NCBI RefSeq assembly: GCF_900104585.1
Contig: NZ_FNVX01000004.1
Location: 558,001 to 622,000 of the forward strand
Length of the DNA stretch: 64,000 nucleotides
Direction of reading: 5' to 3'
Source: Bacteroides ihuae
GTDB taxonomy: Bacteria; Bacteroidota; Bacteroidia; Bacteroidales; Bacteroidaceae
Each line of letters starts with the position of its first letter. Position 1 is the stretch's first letter. Of this stretch, positions 1 through 9,292 are shown one piece after another. The position numbers and the translations under genes are program-made. A model generated the notes under the pieces. That model did no database searches, had not been told where the DNA came from, and saw nothing but the letters and a program-made list of their open reading frames with translations.

Positions 1-248
1 TCTCCCGCAGCAGCTTTGGTATGTATGCTATCCGATTTATAATTGGAACTTTCAGGAGAATAAGCACCAATATTAAGACTATAAACATGGTGCCAATCAA
101 AACCAAGACTACGAGTCTGGTTTACCCCTATTGCATACAGATAATCCAGCGCATACCACAAGCATGAAGAAATGACAAATAATCCGCAAACCAGCCATAT
201 ATTCTGGCGTCGGCTATTCCACAACAATTTAAGAATATGTCCAAACAT
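1..248 (-). CDS. MacB/FtsX-type ABC transporter permease, N-terminal part (runs off the window edge)
   Basis: The first 82 or so codons of a permease whose remainder lies beyond base 1. It begins MFGHILKLLWNSRRQN and has one hydrophobic segment at about residues 18-38, then the start of a periplasmic region. The beginning resembles that of the permease at 2268-3551, which suggests a duplicated permease pair. The ATG lies 2 bp past the stop of the preceding permease, so the two are co-transcribed and probably translationally coupled. The role as an inner-membrane subunit of a MacAB-like exporter is inferred from the operon. Confidence 0.8.
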   Translation of the reverse strand, partial: MFGHILKLLWNSRRQNIWLVCGLFVISSCLWYALDYLYAIGVNQTRSLGFDWHHVYSLNIGAYSPESSNYKSDSIHTKAAAG

Positions 249-250
249 TA

Positions 251-1537
251 CTAATTCCTTTCATTTAAAGCATTAACAATCGTAGTACGAGCCGCTTTCC
301 AAGCCGGAATACCCGCAGAAAGCAGATTAAGAACAAGACAGAATATAAGTGCCACAAGGAATATCCATAAACTTATCATAGTCCCATTCATTGCTGCTTC
401 TCCCCCAAGGTCGGAAGCTAAAAGCCAAGCAGAGAGTATCCAAATACCTATATAAGCAAATAGAAGTCCGAACAGACCGCCGATGAGCGTGAGAAGAAAA
501 TTTTCACTGAGCACCTGCCACAATAGACTCCATTTGGTAGCCCCAAAAGCTTTACGTACCCCTAGTTCTGAAATACGCTTACGCATCCTGCTTTGTGTAA
601 GCCCTGATAAATTAATAGCAGGAACTATTAAGATGATAAAAATAATCACGCAATAACGGATAACTACCTTGGCGGGAGGGGTACCTCCATTCGAAAATTT
701 GTGAAGCATTTGGGTAAAAAAGTCATCCGGTTGATCCATTATATCAAGTTTATACTCTTTGCTGTTTGCATTCATTTTTGCTATAGAAGAAGCTAATTCC
801 GAGCGGATTTTCGAAAAATCGTCCGCATTACGAGCCAGCAGAAAACACTGAAAATCGCCTGTATGTCCCTCTCCCCAACCTGCAATGCTTATACTGCAAA
901 TATTACTATTCGTAGTATATGGTAACCATATTTCGGCATAGCTTTGTTCTGCAAACTTACTAACATCGCGCACTACTCCGGAAACAGTAAATGCCACAAA
1001 GTTCAAATCCAAACGTCTTCCAATAGCTTCTTTCACGCCACCAAACAATTTGCGGGCAGCACTTTCACAGATCACAGCTTGTTTCAGACCTGATTTAAAC
1101 GCAGCGGCATCATAGGGTTTACCAGCTAAGAAACCAAACTCAAACATTCGCCAAAAAGCATCATCCGTATAAAGTACTTCACAATTAATTTCTTCGTCTG
1201 TTCCAGGTACAGACGAGAGCATGCGTCCATAAGTATACACAGCCGTCACAGCCTCAGGGGTAGTAAGAGGATAAAAAGCCTGCTGTATATCATAAAGCGA
1301 GAGACAGCTATAATTACGTTCATCCTCATTCACTTTACTTACCGCACTAGCCCACTTCACATATAAAGTCCGATCACGATTTAGTTCCGGTTCATAATTG
1401 GCTGTTTTGGCTCTCAAGATGATGATGATCACCATAATTATAGCTATAGCCAACGCCGTGCCTGCTATCGAGATAAAACTCATTAGTTTATTCTCTCTTA
1501 AAAGAGTAAGAGCTTGTTTGAAATATAGTTTAATCAT
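251..1537 (-). CDS. MacB/FtsX-type ABC transporter permease
   Basis: About 428 aa. It has an N-terminal membrane segment (about residues 20-42), a large periplasmic MacB-PCD-like region and three C-terminal membrane helices, with the FtsX signature RMRKRISELGVRKAFGAT before the second helix. The frame opens upstream with 17 extra codons that would overlap the ATPase gene. I chose the ATG at 1537 because it gives MIKLYFKQA, matching MVRLYLKQA of the paralogue at 3563-4846. It probably couples ATP hydrolysis in the cytoplasm to mechanical movement of the periplasmic adaptor. The substrate cannot be told. Confidence 0.9.
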   Translation of the reverse strand: MIKLYFKQALTLLRENKLMSFISIAGTALAIAIIMVIIIILRAKTANYEPELNRDRTLYVKWASAVSKVNEDERNYSCLSLYDIQQAFYPLTTPEAVTAVYTYGRMLSSVPGTDEEINCEVLYTDDAFWRMFEFGFLAGKPYDAAAFKSGLKQAVICESAARKLFGGVKEAIGRRLDLNFVAFTVSGVVRDVSKFAEQSYAEIWLPYTTNSNICSISIAGWGEGHTGDFQCFLLARNADDFSKIRSELASSIAKMNANSKEYKLDIMDQPDDFFTQMLHKFSNGGTPPAKVVIRYCVIIFIILIVPAINLSGLTQSRMRKRISELGVRKAFGATKWSLLWQVLSENFLLTLIGGLFGLLFAYIGIWILSAWLLASDLGGEAAMNGTMISLWIFLVALIFCLVLNLLSAGIPAWKAARTTIVNALNERN

Positions 1538-1565
1538 TGTATCTATAATTTTAGGGAAAACCCTT

Positions 1566-2231
1566 TTATTGTACTTGTCGACCATCAAAGAATCTCACTG
1601 TGCGACTTGTCTGTTTGGCTTGTTCTTCATTGTGTGTTACCATCACAATAGTACGCCCATCTTCTTTATTTAGTTGATGAAGAAGTTGCATCACTTCAGC
1701 ACCCATTTTTGAATCCAAATTACCTGTAGGCTCATCGGCAAGAATTATATCAGGATTACCTATAATAGCACGAGCAACAGCTACACGTTGACATTGTCCG
1801 CCAGAGAGTTGCGTGGGAAAGTGGCGCATACGATGACTAAGTCCCACCTTCTCGAGCACCTCTTGCGCCAAACGCTTACGCTCCGAAGCCGACACACGAC
1901 GATACAAAAGAGGTAGTTCCACATTATCAAGCACATTAAGAGAATTTATCAGGTGAAAAGATTGGAAGACAAAGCCCAATGATTTATTACGAAAAGCAGC
2001 CAATGCCTTGTCTTTCATCCCTTCGGTGCTTGTACCGTTTATCTGAATACTACCACTTGACGGAGCGTCCAACAAACCAATGATATTGAGTAATGTAGAT
2101 TTGCCACAACCCGATGGTCCCATGATAGAAAGGAACTCTCCAGGTTCTATTGTTAAGTTTACATTTTCCAGAGCTACCGTTTCAATCTCGTTCGTACGGT
2201 AAATTTTTGAAAGAGAATTAATTGTAATCAT
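1566..2231 (-). CDS. ABC transporter ATP-binding protein (MacB/LolD type)
   Basis: 221 aa, the usual length of a free-standing LolD/MacB ATPase. Visible motifs are Walker A GPSGCGKST (about 38-46), the Q-loop FVFQSFHLI, signature LSGGQCQRVAVARA, Walker B IILADEPTGNLDS and a switch His in MVTHNEE. It is the only ATPase among the four permease genes, so it probably powers all of them. It sits between two permease pairs with gaps of about 30-40 bp, consistent with one transcript. Confidence 0.95.
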   Translation of the reverse strand: MITINSLSKIYRTNEIETVALENVNLTIEPGEFLSIMGPSGCGKSTLLNIIGLLDAPSSGSIQINGTSTEGMKDKALAAFRNKSLGFVFQSFHLINSLNVLDNVELPLLYRRVSASERKRLAQEVLEKVGLSHRMRHFPTQLSGGQCQRVAVARAIIGNPDIILADEPTGNLDSKMGAEVMQLLHQLNKEDGRTIVMVTHNEEQAKQTSRTVRFFDGRQVQ

Positions 2232-2267
2232 GACTTTGTATTTTCTTATTATTTATATTCTGTATTA

Positions 2268-3551
2268 TTATTCTTCATGCAATGCCTCAGCAGGATGAAC
2301 TTTCATAGCATGAATAGCCGGAAACAAGATACCCGTAACCATCATCAAAACAGTAAACATTGAAGCAATAAACGCTGCCACCAAAAAGCGGTCGAAACGC
2401 AGGAAGGCACCTTTCTCTTCCATCGAAAAGCCAAAAGAAGTTCCTGCACTAATCATGCCTCCAGTAGCATAAAATATGTTCCAAGCTATAAGCATGGCAG
2501 GCAATAAAGCAAGTATAAAAAGTACTCCGCCTTCTCCAAGTAGTAAGGTTAATAAACGCTGACGAGTAGCTCCCAGTGCTAATCGTAAAGCGAGTTCCGA
2601 TTTTCTTTGGCGAGTACGGAAAAGAAAAGTACCCGTTACTCCAAGAAAGACACTAACCAGCAAGAAACCGGCCATCAAGATATTCATACGCATTGCTTTT
2701 ACTCCCGATGAAATAAGATCAGAACGAAGGTATTCCAGCGAACGAATATCTCTGATATATAAATTCCCTACTCCAAGTTTAGAACTATATTCAGCAAGAA
2801 ATTTTTCGGATAAATCAGAACTATCTGCTGCCGGATACATACGAAGACATATCTCTACCATCTCAAGATTCTCGCTATTGATACCTGATTCAATTGTTTT
2901 ATCACTCAAAAGGGTATAAACAGAAGGTGTACAGCCATAGAATTCAGCATAACTTACCGGAGTAGAAACTGCCGAAATCTTTGCCTGTTCACCCGACTGA
3001 GAGAAAACAATCGATCTACCTGTAACATTGTTTGTAATAGGAAACATCTTACGAGCTGCGTCCTGAGTTAGTATAACCGACGTATCAGTAAGCTTGCCAC
3101 GCAGAGAAGTTCCATCTGATTCTTTAATACGAAAAATATCGAAAAAGGAGTCGCTTACCCGATACCATAACAATCGGGTAGCCGTTGTATCCACAGACGC
3201 CTGTACATAGTTGCTCATTCCATTATAAGGATGAGCAGTAAGCGAAAGAGAAATCCCTTCTACCCCTTCAAGGTGACGCAAACGTTGCACTAATTTAAGA
3301 AGATTAGTACCTGTTTCTGATTTTTTAGTTTGAGACACAATATACCCTTCGGCATCCGAGTCACGCTCTGCAACATCCAAACGATAAGTGTGACTAATAT
3401 CAAACCCCAAAGGAGCAGTATAGAAGCAATAATTATTATAAAGCGACAATGCCACATACCACAAACATAAGATAACTAACATCAACTCACCCCACAACCA
3501 AGCATTATGCTTCCGCTGATTCCAAACCAAATGTATAAGATGTTTTAGCAT
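2268..3551 (-). CDS. MacB/FtsX-type ABC transporter permease
   Basis: 427 aa with an N-terminal membrane helix at about residues 20-40, a long periplasmic domain and three C-terminal helices. The FtsX region contains RTRQRKSELALRLALGAT. It lies 11 bp after the stop of the next permease and 36 bp before the ATPase. Its sequence differs from that neighbour (3563-4846), which suggests the two form a heterodimer. The same pairing seems to repeat at 1-1537. Confidence 0.9.
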   Translation of the reverse strand: MLKHLIHLVWNQRKHNAWLWGELMLVILCLWYVALSLYNNYCFYTAPLGFDISHTYRLDVAERDSDAEGYIVSQTKKSETGTNLLKLVQRLRHLEGVEGISLSLTAHPYNGMSNYVQASVDTTATRLLWYRVSDSFFDIFRIKESDGTSLRGKLTDTSVILTQDAARKMFPITNNVTGRSIVFSQSGEQAKISAVSTPVSYAEFYGCTPSVYTLLSDKTIESGINSENLEMVEICLRMYPAADSSDLSEKFLAEYSSKLGVGNLYIRDIRSLEYLRSDLISSGVKAMRMNILMAGFLLVSVFLGVTGTFLFRTRQRKSELALRLALGATRQRLLTLLLGEGGVLFILALLPAMLIAWNIFYATGGMISAGTSFGFSMEEKGAFLRFDRFLVAAFIASMFTVLMMVTGILFPAIHAMKVHPAEALHEE

Positions 3552-3562
3552 TTCATCAAAGT

Positions 3563-4846
3563 TTATTCGTTAGTAATCGCTTTTACAATACCTGCTGAAG
3601 ATCCTCGCCATGCAGGTATACCGGCACTCAGCAAATTGAGGATAAGACAAAATAGTATCGCCAATAGAAGTATCCATGGATTTAAGTAAAGAGAAAAGTC
3701 TAGATCAGGTTTAATGTGCATTCCAAAATAAGCTGTAGATCCCAATACCCAATCACGACAGAGAGAGAGTCCTACATAACTAAGTAAGACTCCAAGTAAT
3801 CCGCCAAGTATAGAAAGCAACAAGTTTTCCGTCAAGATCTGCTGCATCAACTCCATCCGAGTAGCTCCGTAGGCCCGACGTACTCCTATCTCAGGCATAC
3901 GTTGGTAAATGCGGCTCAGAGTTAACCCTGAGATGTTCACTGCCGGAACAATCAAAAGCATTATTACAGTAAGAATAAACTTCATAACTAACGATACAGT
4001 ATCCGGGTCTCCCGGCCCGAAGCGGCCCATCTCCACGAGCTTCGTGTCAGGCTGACTTCTTAAATTCAACTCATATTCCCGTAACGAAGCATTGTAAACC
4101 TTCACTCTTTGCTCTATTTCTGCACGAATAGCAGGGAAATCATCTGAATGATGTGCCAGAATAAAAGCCTTATAATTGCCCGATATATCTTCCGCCCACG
4201 GATTCCGACGGATTTGTCCCGTTGTATAAGGAATCCATACTTGTGCGTAAGCATCAGTTGCCAGAGTAGAAACATCATTCACCACCGCACAAACGGTAAA
4301 AGGGTGATAATCAAGCATTATTGTCTTCCCTACAGCCACATTAGCATCACCGAAAAGCATACGTGCCATACCCTCTGACACCACTGCTTTATGAATTGCA
4401 GCATCAAGATCAACATGATCATAAAACTTCCCGGCCACGATATGAAAACGAAACACTTTCCAAAACTGCTCATCAGTAAAAAGAGTACTACACCGTGTTG
4501 CTTTACTCCCTCCTGGCAGAGCAGCCAATCGGGTTTGCAAAGGAGAAACGATACTAACAACTTCGGGAGTCTTAAGCGAGCGGAAACAAACATCTGCTGT
4601 TTTCAATGAAAGATACCCATTACCGTTATTCTCGTGAGTACCTTTCTTTTGAATGCCTGCCCATTTTACATAGAGCGTACGACTGCGGTTTACTTCAGGT
4701 CCATAATTCATTATCCGGGATTGAAACGCTACCACCAACATCATGATGAGAGAGATAGCTAGCGCTGTTCCTAATATAGAAATGCTGCTGAACAAAATAT
4801 TTTGTTTCAATAATTGCCATGCTTGCTTTAAGTATAATCTCACCAT
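3563..4846 (-). CDS. MacB/FtsX-type ABC transporter permease
   Basis: 427 aa, closely similar in layout and start (MVRLYLKQAWQLLKQN) to the permease at 251-1537. It has an N-terminal helix (about 18-40), a periplasmic MacB-PCD-like domain, and C-terminal FtsX helices after RIYQRMPEIGVRRAYGAT. It follows the adaptor gene by 35 bp. It is inferred to be an inner-membrane subunit of the tripartite exporter encoded here. Confidence 0.9.
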   Translation of the reverse strand: MVRLYLKQAWQLLKQNILFSSISILGTALAISLIMMLVVAFQSRIMNYGPEVNRSRTLYVKWAGIQKKGTHENNGNGYLSLKTADVCFRSLKTPEVVSIVSPLQTRLAALPGGSKATRCSTLFTDEQFWKVFRFHIVAGKFYDHVDLDAAIHKAVVSEGMARMLFGDANVAVGKTIMLDYHPFTVCAVVNDVSTLATDAYAQVWIPYTTGQIRRNPWAEDISGNYKAFILAHHSDDFPAIRAEIEQRVKVYNASLREYELNLRSQPDTKLVEMGRFGPGDPDTVSLVMKFILTVIMLLIVPAVNISGLTLSRIYQRMPEIGVRRAYGATRMELMQQILTENLLLSILGGLLGVLLSYVGLSLCRDWVLGSTAYFGMHIKPDLDFSLYLNPWILLLAILFCLILNLLSAGIPAWRGSSAGIVKAITNE

Positions 4847-4881
4847 AATGCAGATGTATTTAAGTCTATGAAATATAAGCT

Positions 4882-6129
4882 CTATTTTACTTTCAGTTTG
4901 TTCTTATTCTTGTAAGAGGTCATGTCCGAAACCACGACTTTGTCACCCTGCGTCAAACCGCTAAGCACCTCTACATATTCAAAATTAGAATCACCCAGTT
5001 GCACTTTCCGCTTCACAATCTCATCCGAAGAAGTCTGTACAAAGAGCTCATACTCTCCACGGCCTACGTAATACGATGCATTGGCAATACGCATCACGCC
5101 TTCTTTCACCGCATTCATCACATACACATCCACCTTCAAACCTGAGCGCAGACGTTTGTTATTATCTTCCGCCAACTGCACAGTAAATGAAATTACCCCA
5201 TTTTTAGACAAGGGAGTCACGCTAGACACCGTTCCTTCCAATTTTTCGCTTCCGATCTTCACAATGGCCTTGCCACCTGCCGAAACACGATCTCCATACG
5301 TATCAGCTATTTCACCCTCCACTTTAAAATGACTCAAGTCTGAAATGATCGCCACTTGTCCACCTTGCGGCACCTGCGCTCCCACCTGATTATTAATATA
5401 AGTAAGAATTGCCTTACGTGGAGAGCGAATCTGCGCATCGTCTAGTGTACGCTTCATCTCAGCCAATGATTTTCTAAATATATTGAAGTCTAGTTCTTGT
5501 ACTTTTAGTTCCGCACCTCTTACTTGCTTTTCGTTACCATATTGCTGTTTCAACTGTTCATACTCAAGTTGAGCCACATTGTAACTCAGTTCGGCCTGAC
5601 GCACTTTATCTGTTGTACCTGCACCCAGACTGTCCAGATAATATTCATTACGCAATTCCACCTTCATGCGGTTCAGCTTCATTGCAGAAACTTTTATCTG
5701 CATAGCCATGTCGCTCAGTTTCGTTTGGTTGTTTACCTTGAGCTGATCCAGCTTATAACGACGCATCTGCTCTTCATCCAGCAATTTATTATAATCCGTT
5801 TCGGCACTTTGCAAATCCAGTTTCAAGATGGGGGTACCTACATCTACTGAATCACCTCCTTTACGATAGACTTCAATTATCCGACTGTTAATAGGGGAAT
5901 TAATGATTTCTTCGAAAGCAGGTGCTACCTTTCCGGAAGCGCTAACACTCACTTCGATAGTCCCTTTGTCAACAGTAGAAAATATTAAATCTTTTCTGGT
6001 AACGCCCGTACGCATCAGCGAAATAAGCACACTTATAGCAACAATGCATACAATACCGATTATTGAGAATCGAATAATTTTCTTATTCCGCTCTTTGAGG
6101 CGTTCTTTTTTAGGAATCTCTCTGTCCAT
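4882..6129 (-). CDS. Periplasmic adaptor (HlyD/MacA-type membrane fusion protein)
   Basis: 415 aa. A positively charged start is followed by one membrane anchor (about residues 22-40), a biotinyl-lipoyl-like segment (about 60-110), a long coiled-coil hairpin rich in Q, E, K and L (about 110-240), then beta-barrel and membrane-proximal domains. This is the standard MacA/HlyD order. In this family the protein bridges inner-membrane ABC subunits to an outer-membrane TolC-like channel. No TolC homologue is in the window. It is the first gene of the minus-strand export operon. Confidence 0.93.
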   Translation of the reverse strand: MDREIPKKERLKERNKKIIRFSIIGIVCIVAISVLISLMRTGVTRKDLIFSTVDKGTIEVSVSASGKVAPAFEEIINSPINSRIIEVYRKGGDSVDVGTPILKLDLQSAETDYNKLLDEEQMRRYKLDQLKVNNQTKLSDMAMQIKVSAMKLNRMKVELRNEYYLDSLGAGTTDKVRQAELSYNVAQLEYEQLKQQYGNEKQVRGAELKVQELDFNIFRKSLAEMKRTLDDAQIRSPRKAILTYINNQVGAQVPQGGQVAIISDLSHFKVEGEIADTYGDRVSAGGKAIVKIGSEKLEGTVSSVTPLSKNGVISFTVQLAEDNNKRLRSGLKVDVYVMNAVKEGVMRIANASYYVGRGEYELFVQTSSDEIVKRKVQLGDSNFEYVEVLSGLTQGDKVVVSDMTSYKNKNKLKVK

Positions 6130-6221
6130 GCTATGATTGATTATTAAATTCAGTTCGAATACATCTCTTTACTATCAATCGCTATGCCAAAGAGTCAACT
6201 ACCTGAAAAACAGGAGATAAT

Positions 6222-6254
6222 AAAAAAACAAAGGTGTCCGTTTCCGAACACCTT
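6222..6254 (-). terminator. Rho-independent terminator after the glucosaminidase gene
   Basis: A 7-bp stem AAGGTGT/ACACCTT (6231-6237 and 6248-6254) has an A-rich run at 6222-6230, which becomes a U-tract in minus-strand RNA. It lies 35 bp past the stop of the gene at 6289. Confidence 0.65.
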
Positions 6255-6288
6255 GTACGTTTTTGCAGAATTTAAAGAAGTAATATTA

Positions 6289-7209
6289 TTACCTCAATCG
6301 CAACCTATCGCCCACTTCAGGCACATAATCTGGTTCTTTGCGGTTCATCTTATATAGATTCTTCAAACGGATACCATATTTCTGAGAGATAGTATGCATG
6401 GAATCACCATCTCTTACCACATAAGCCACATAACCTTTAGCAGCCTTCTTATGCTTAGCATGAAGATAAATAATGTCTCCGTCGATGATGGTATAATCTT
6501 TCTGTAGATCATTATATCTCACAAGCTTTCTCGCACTAATATCAAACTCTTTTGATAGACTTTTGAAAGTATCTCCTCTACGAGCTATGACATAAGCCAA
6601 ATCATTGGCCAAGTAAACCTGATGAGAGTTAAAGGTAATGTACTCCTCTTTATAAGCAGACCTGCCATGGTTACGTTCATTATCATACTTATATAGTTCA
6701 TAATCTTCTATTATTGTTATTAGCCGATTGGCATACGAGGGGTCTGTAGCATATCCGGCTTTTTTTAGCCCTCGCGCCCAAGCTTTATAATCGGTTATAT
6801 CCAAGCGGAACAGAAAAGCATAACGTGCGCCTCTTTTCAAAAACAGTGAGTGATCTTCGTATGAATCAACAGGATCATCATAAGCACGAAAGCATTCTTG
6901 CCGCGCATCATCATCATGCCTCACCGTAGCCCCGCGCCAATTCCCACATTTAATACCAAAATGATTATTACTTTTTCGAGCTAATTCACTATATCCGGCT
7001 CCACTCTCAAGCAACCCTTGCGCTAGAGTGATACTTGCAGGAATCTTATGAATTTTCATTTGCTCCACAGCAAGTGGGTTATACCTATTAATATATTCGG
7101 TATAACGTTGGTTTCTCCGTTGTGCCTGTGCATTAGTAAAAGCAAAAGCAGACAAAAGGGTAAAAAGGAGGATACTTATGTACGGTTTTTGATACATTCG
7201 GTTGGTCAT
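6289..7209 (-). CDS. Secreted glucosaminidase with two LysM domains
   Basis: 306 aa. The N-terminus has a signal peptide (ISILLFTLLSAFAFTNAQAQ, about 10-29), although MYQKPYIS at residue 5 is an alternative start. A GH73/FlgJ-like glucosaminidase domain follows (about 35-170) with the typical ITLAQGLLESGAG motif, whose Glu is the expected catalytic residue. Two LysM modules come after it (about 207-250 and 262-306, the latter RDGDSMHTISQKYGI). It probably cleaves the N-acetylglucosamine linkage of peptidoglycan in the periplasm during wall remodelling. It is monocistronic with its own terminator. Confidence 0.92.
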   Translation of the reverse strand: MTNRMYQKPYISILLFTLLSAFAFTNAQAQRRNQRYTEYINRYNPLAVEQMKIHKIPASITLAQGLLESGAGYSELARKSNNHFGIKCGNWRGATVRHDDDARQECFRAYDDPVDSYEDHSLFLKRGARYAFLFRLDITDYKAWARGLKKAGYATDPSYANRLITIIEDYELYKYDNERNHGRSAYKEEYITFNSHQVYLANDLAYVIARRGDTFKSLSKEFDISARKLVRYNDLQKDYTIIDGDIIYLHAKHKKAAKGYVAYVVRDGDSMHTISQKYGIRLKNLYKMNRKEPDYVPEVGDRLRLR

Positions 7210-7276
7210 TCATTGGGGTTGTTGGTAATCAAGGCACAAAAATCATAAAAATTATCCGGATTATCAATCTCTTTGT

Positions 7277-7284
7277 TAACTTTG
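7277..7284 (+). promoter_or_regulatory. Bacteroides -7 element for cytidine deaminase
   Basis: TAACTTTG matches the Bacteroides -7 consensus TAnnTTTG and lies 30 bp upstream of the ATG at 7314. I see no clear -33 TTTG. Confidence 0.6.
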
Positions 7285-7313
7285 TCACCCCAATCCTAAA
7301 AACAAAACGAATT

Positions 7314-7793
7314 ATGAAAGAGCTCACTATCACCGCCGTGCTTAAAGTATATCAATACGATGAACTCTCGGAAATAGATCATGCTTTGATTTGCGCCGCC
7401 ATGGACGCTACTTCTCGAAGTTATGCACCCTACTCTCATTTTAGGGTTGGAGCCGCCGCCCGATTGGCAAACGGAGTAATGATTACCGGAACTAACCAAG
7501 AGAATGCCGCCTATCCGTCAGGGCTTTGTGCTGAACGCACCACGTTGTTTTATGCCAACTCACAATATCCCGATCAGGCAGTAACTACGCTTGCCATCGC
7601 TGCCCGCACAGAAACAGATTTTATCCCATCTCCGATTCCTCCCTGTGGTAGTTGTCGCCAAGTGATACTCGAAACCGAAAATCGTTTTAAACAGCCTATC
7701 CGCATTCTGCTCTATGGCAGGGAAGCGATCTATGAAGTAAAGAGTATCAAAGACCTTCTTCCTCTGTCATTTGATGGTTCAGAGATGGAATAA
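7314..7793 (+). CDS. cdd: Cytidine deaminase
   Basis: 159 aa, in the range of homotetrameric cytidine deaminases. The catalytic zinc site is visible as NAAYPSGLCAER (HAE-type motif with Asn/Glu spacing and the first Cys) and PPCGSCRQV (the PCxxC ligands). It converts cytidine and deoxycytidine to uridine and deoxyuridine in pyrimidine salvage. It is divergent from the glucosaminidase and convergent with the serpin gene. Confidence 0.93.
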   Translation: MKELTITAVLKVYQYDELSEIDHALICAAMDATSRSYAPYSHFRVGAAARLANGVMITGTNQENAAYPSGLCAERTTLFYANSQYPDQAVTTLAIAARTETDFIPSPIPPCGSCRQVILETENRFKQPIRILLYGREAIYEVKSIKDLLPLSFDGSEME

Positions 7794-7819
7794 CTCGTCG
7801 CAATAAATATAGAATCGAT

Positions 7820-9055
7820 CTAAAAGTTATCCACCTTTCCCATGAATAAGATTGTGCCTGTACTGTTTTCGCGTATGGCATAAATAAACGGTTGGTCAAC
7901 AAAAAAATCAATAGTTGATTCCGGCCCTGCAGCTGTAACATCGCCAGTAACAACCGTGGTTGCTGCCGCTTCTGTTCCCTCTTCATTGACTTCCACAAAT
8001 GTTTTGTGAACAACCTGCGATATGTAGAGTGGCGCTAAGTTACACATCTTACTAAAGTTAGCTTTACGAGGATCAAATGCTTGTTTCATGCCCATAGCTG
8101 GTAATATTGCTTCATGCATATTATAAGCATATTCGCCTTTAAAGCGTGGAAGTCTCACCACCACTTTATGATTATTCAATCCATCCAATATTGTACTCCA
8201 TGAATCCGCTGTCAGAGTCGGAAACAAATCGCTCATCTTTTTTTCATTGTTAGGTAATAAAATGACCATACTGAACGCATTATTTCCATACGGCAAACTC
8301 AAACAACGCCAATTCTCATTATCCGAATATCCGAAGTGACTCTCCTGAATCATCATCTTAACAATCGGCCTTTTCCCATCTGCATTGGCAAAAAGAGCAT
8401 CAACAGTGTTCTTCGCATCAAACTTTGAACGCCATTTACCTTTAAAATACAATGCATTAATCAAAGCAAATTTTGTATCGGAAGTCACCTTATCCAACGC
8501 CTTCGGAATTTTCCCCTTCGTCTTTTCACTGCACCAAGTGTTTATCTTTTCAAGAGTCGCAGGAGACGAAAAGTCAACTTCTTCTACTGTTGCATTATAA
8601 TTATTCTGATTCACCTCTATAAATGATTTCTCCAGCGGCAAGTCTTTAGCCGTCCAGATAGAATTAGCTATCAGTAGTTCGGTTGTAGGGTCAACCGTCA
8701 ACAAAGCTTCGCTCAACGATCTTGAATACTCATTAATCTGGCTTGGAGTGTATCCTTCATTGCCTAGCATTTGCTGCATTTCATTCTTTGTTGTACCATC
8801 GGCCCCATTCCAAGTCATACTCAAAGCCATGTTGACACTCAAAGGAGAAACCAACACATTGCCGTTCGATTTTTCAACCGTCGTTTTAAAAAGATTAATA
8901 GCAAATAGATTGTTTGTGTTCATTTTGCTGTCAAAGTCCGATTTCAGAACAATAGCCTTAGCGTTAGGAACTTCTTTGGGTTTTGAGTCATCAGATGAAC
9001 AAGACATAGCCCATAGTAACGGGCTGATTAGAATAAGTTTTAAACAGTTTTTCAT
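7820..9055 (-). CDS. Serpin-family protease inhibitor lipoprotein
   Basis: 411 aa. It starts with a lipoprotein signal and lipobox AMSC (Cys about residue 19), then SSDDSKP, so it is probably anchored and possibly surface exposed. The rest is a full-length serpin fold: NGNVLVSPLSVNMALSMTWNGA near the start, NALYFKGKWRSKF in the middle, and a reactive-centre hinge EEGTEAAATTVV followed by DQPFIYAIRENSTGTILFMGKV. Small residues in the hinge suggest an inhibitory type that traps serine or cysteine proteases. Counting the hinge Gly as P15 puts P1 at Thr in TGDVTAAG. This is inference and the target is unknown. Confidence 0.93.
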   Translation of the reverse strand: MKNCLKLILISPLLWAMSCSSDDSKPKEVPNAKAIVLKSDFDSKMNTNNLFAINLFKTTVEKSNGNVLVSPLSVNMALSMTWNGADGTTKNEMQQMLGNEGYTPSQINEYSRSLSEALLTVDPTTELLIANSIWTAKDLPLEKSFIEVNQNNYNATVEEVDFSSPATLEKINTWCSEKTKGKIPKALDKVTSDTKFALINALYFKGKWRSKFDAKNTVDALFANADGKRPIVKMMIQESHFGYSDNENWRCLSLPYGNNAFSMVILLPNNEKKMSDLFPTLTADSWSTILDGLNNHKVVVRLPRFKGEYAYNMHEAILPAMGMKQAFDPRKANFSKMCNLAPLYISQVVHKTFVEVNEEGTEAAATTVVTGDVTAAGPESTIDFFVDQPFIYAIRENSTGTILFMGKVDNF

Positions 9056-9124
9056 AAGTCATTAATTTTTAAGAAGTCTAGCAATAATATATTACGTAAA
9101 TGCAAAAGAAGTAAAAATACTGCA

Positions 9125-9224
9125 TGTAGAATAATAATAATTGAAATTAGTTGATTAAGCCTCCCGATTATATTTATACTTAAAACTCTTGCTATATTTG
9201 CCAATAGTTTTAAGTATGATTAAA
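9125..9224 (+). repeat. Dispersed non-coding repeat, copy 1 (12-bp inverted repeat with 18-bp loop)
   Basis: About 100 bp shared with 12896-12995 in the same orientation. The core is ATACTTAAAACT (9176-9187) and its exact reverse complement AGTTTTAAGTAT (9206-9217), with CTTGCTATATTTGCCAAT as the loop. The loop includes TATATTTG, a match to TAnnTTTG. Indels between copies break any shared reading frame, so it is not coding. It sits in the divergent region between the serpin and metallo-beta-lactamase genes. Confidence 0.75.
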
Positions 9225-9292
9225 CAAGGACTTAAGCATTTATACATTCGAGTTCACATAGAGTCTCTCTGTTTTTTATCTATCATTGATAA

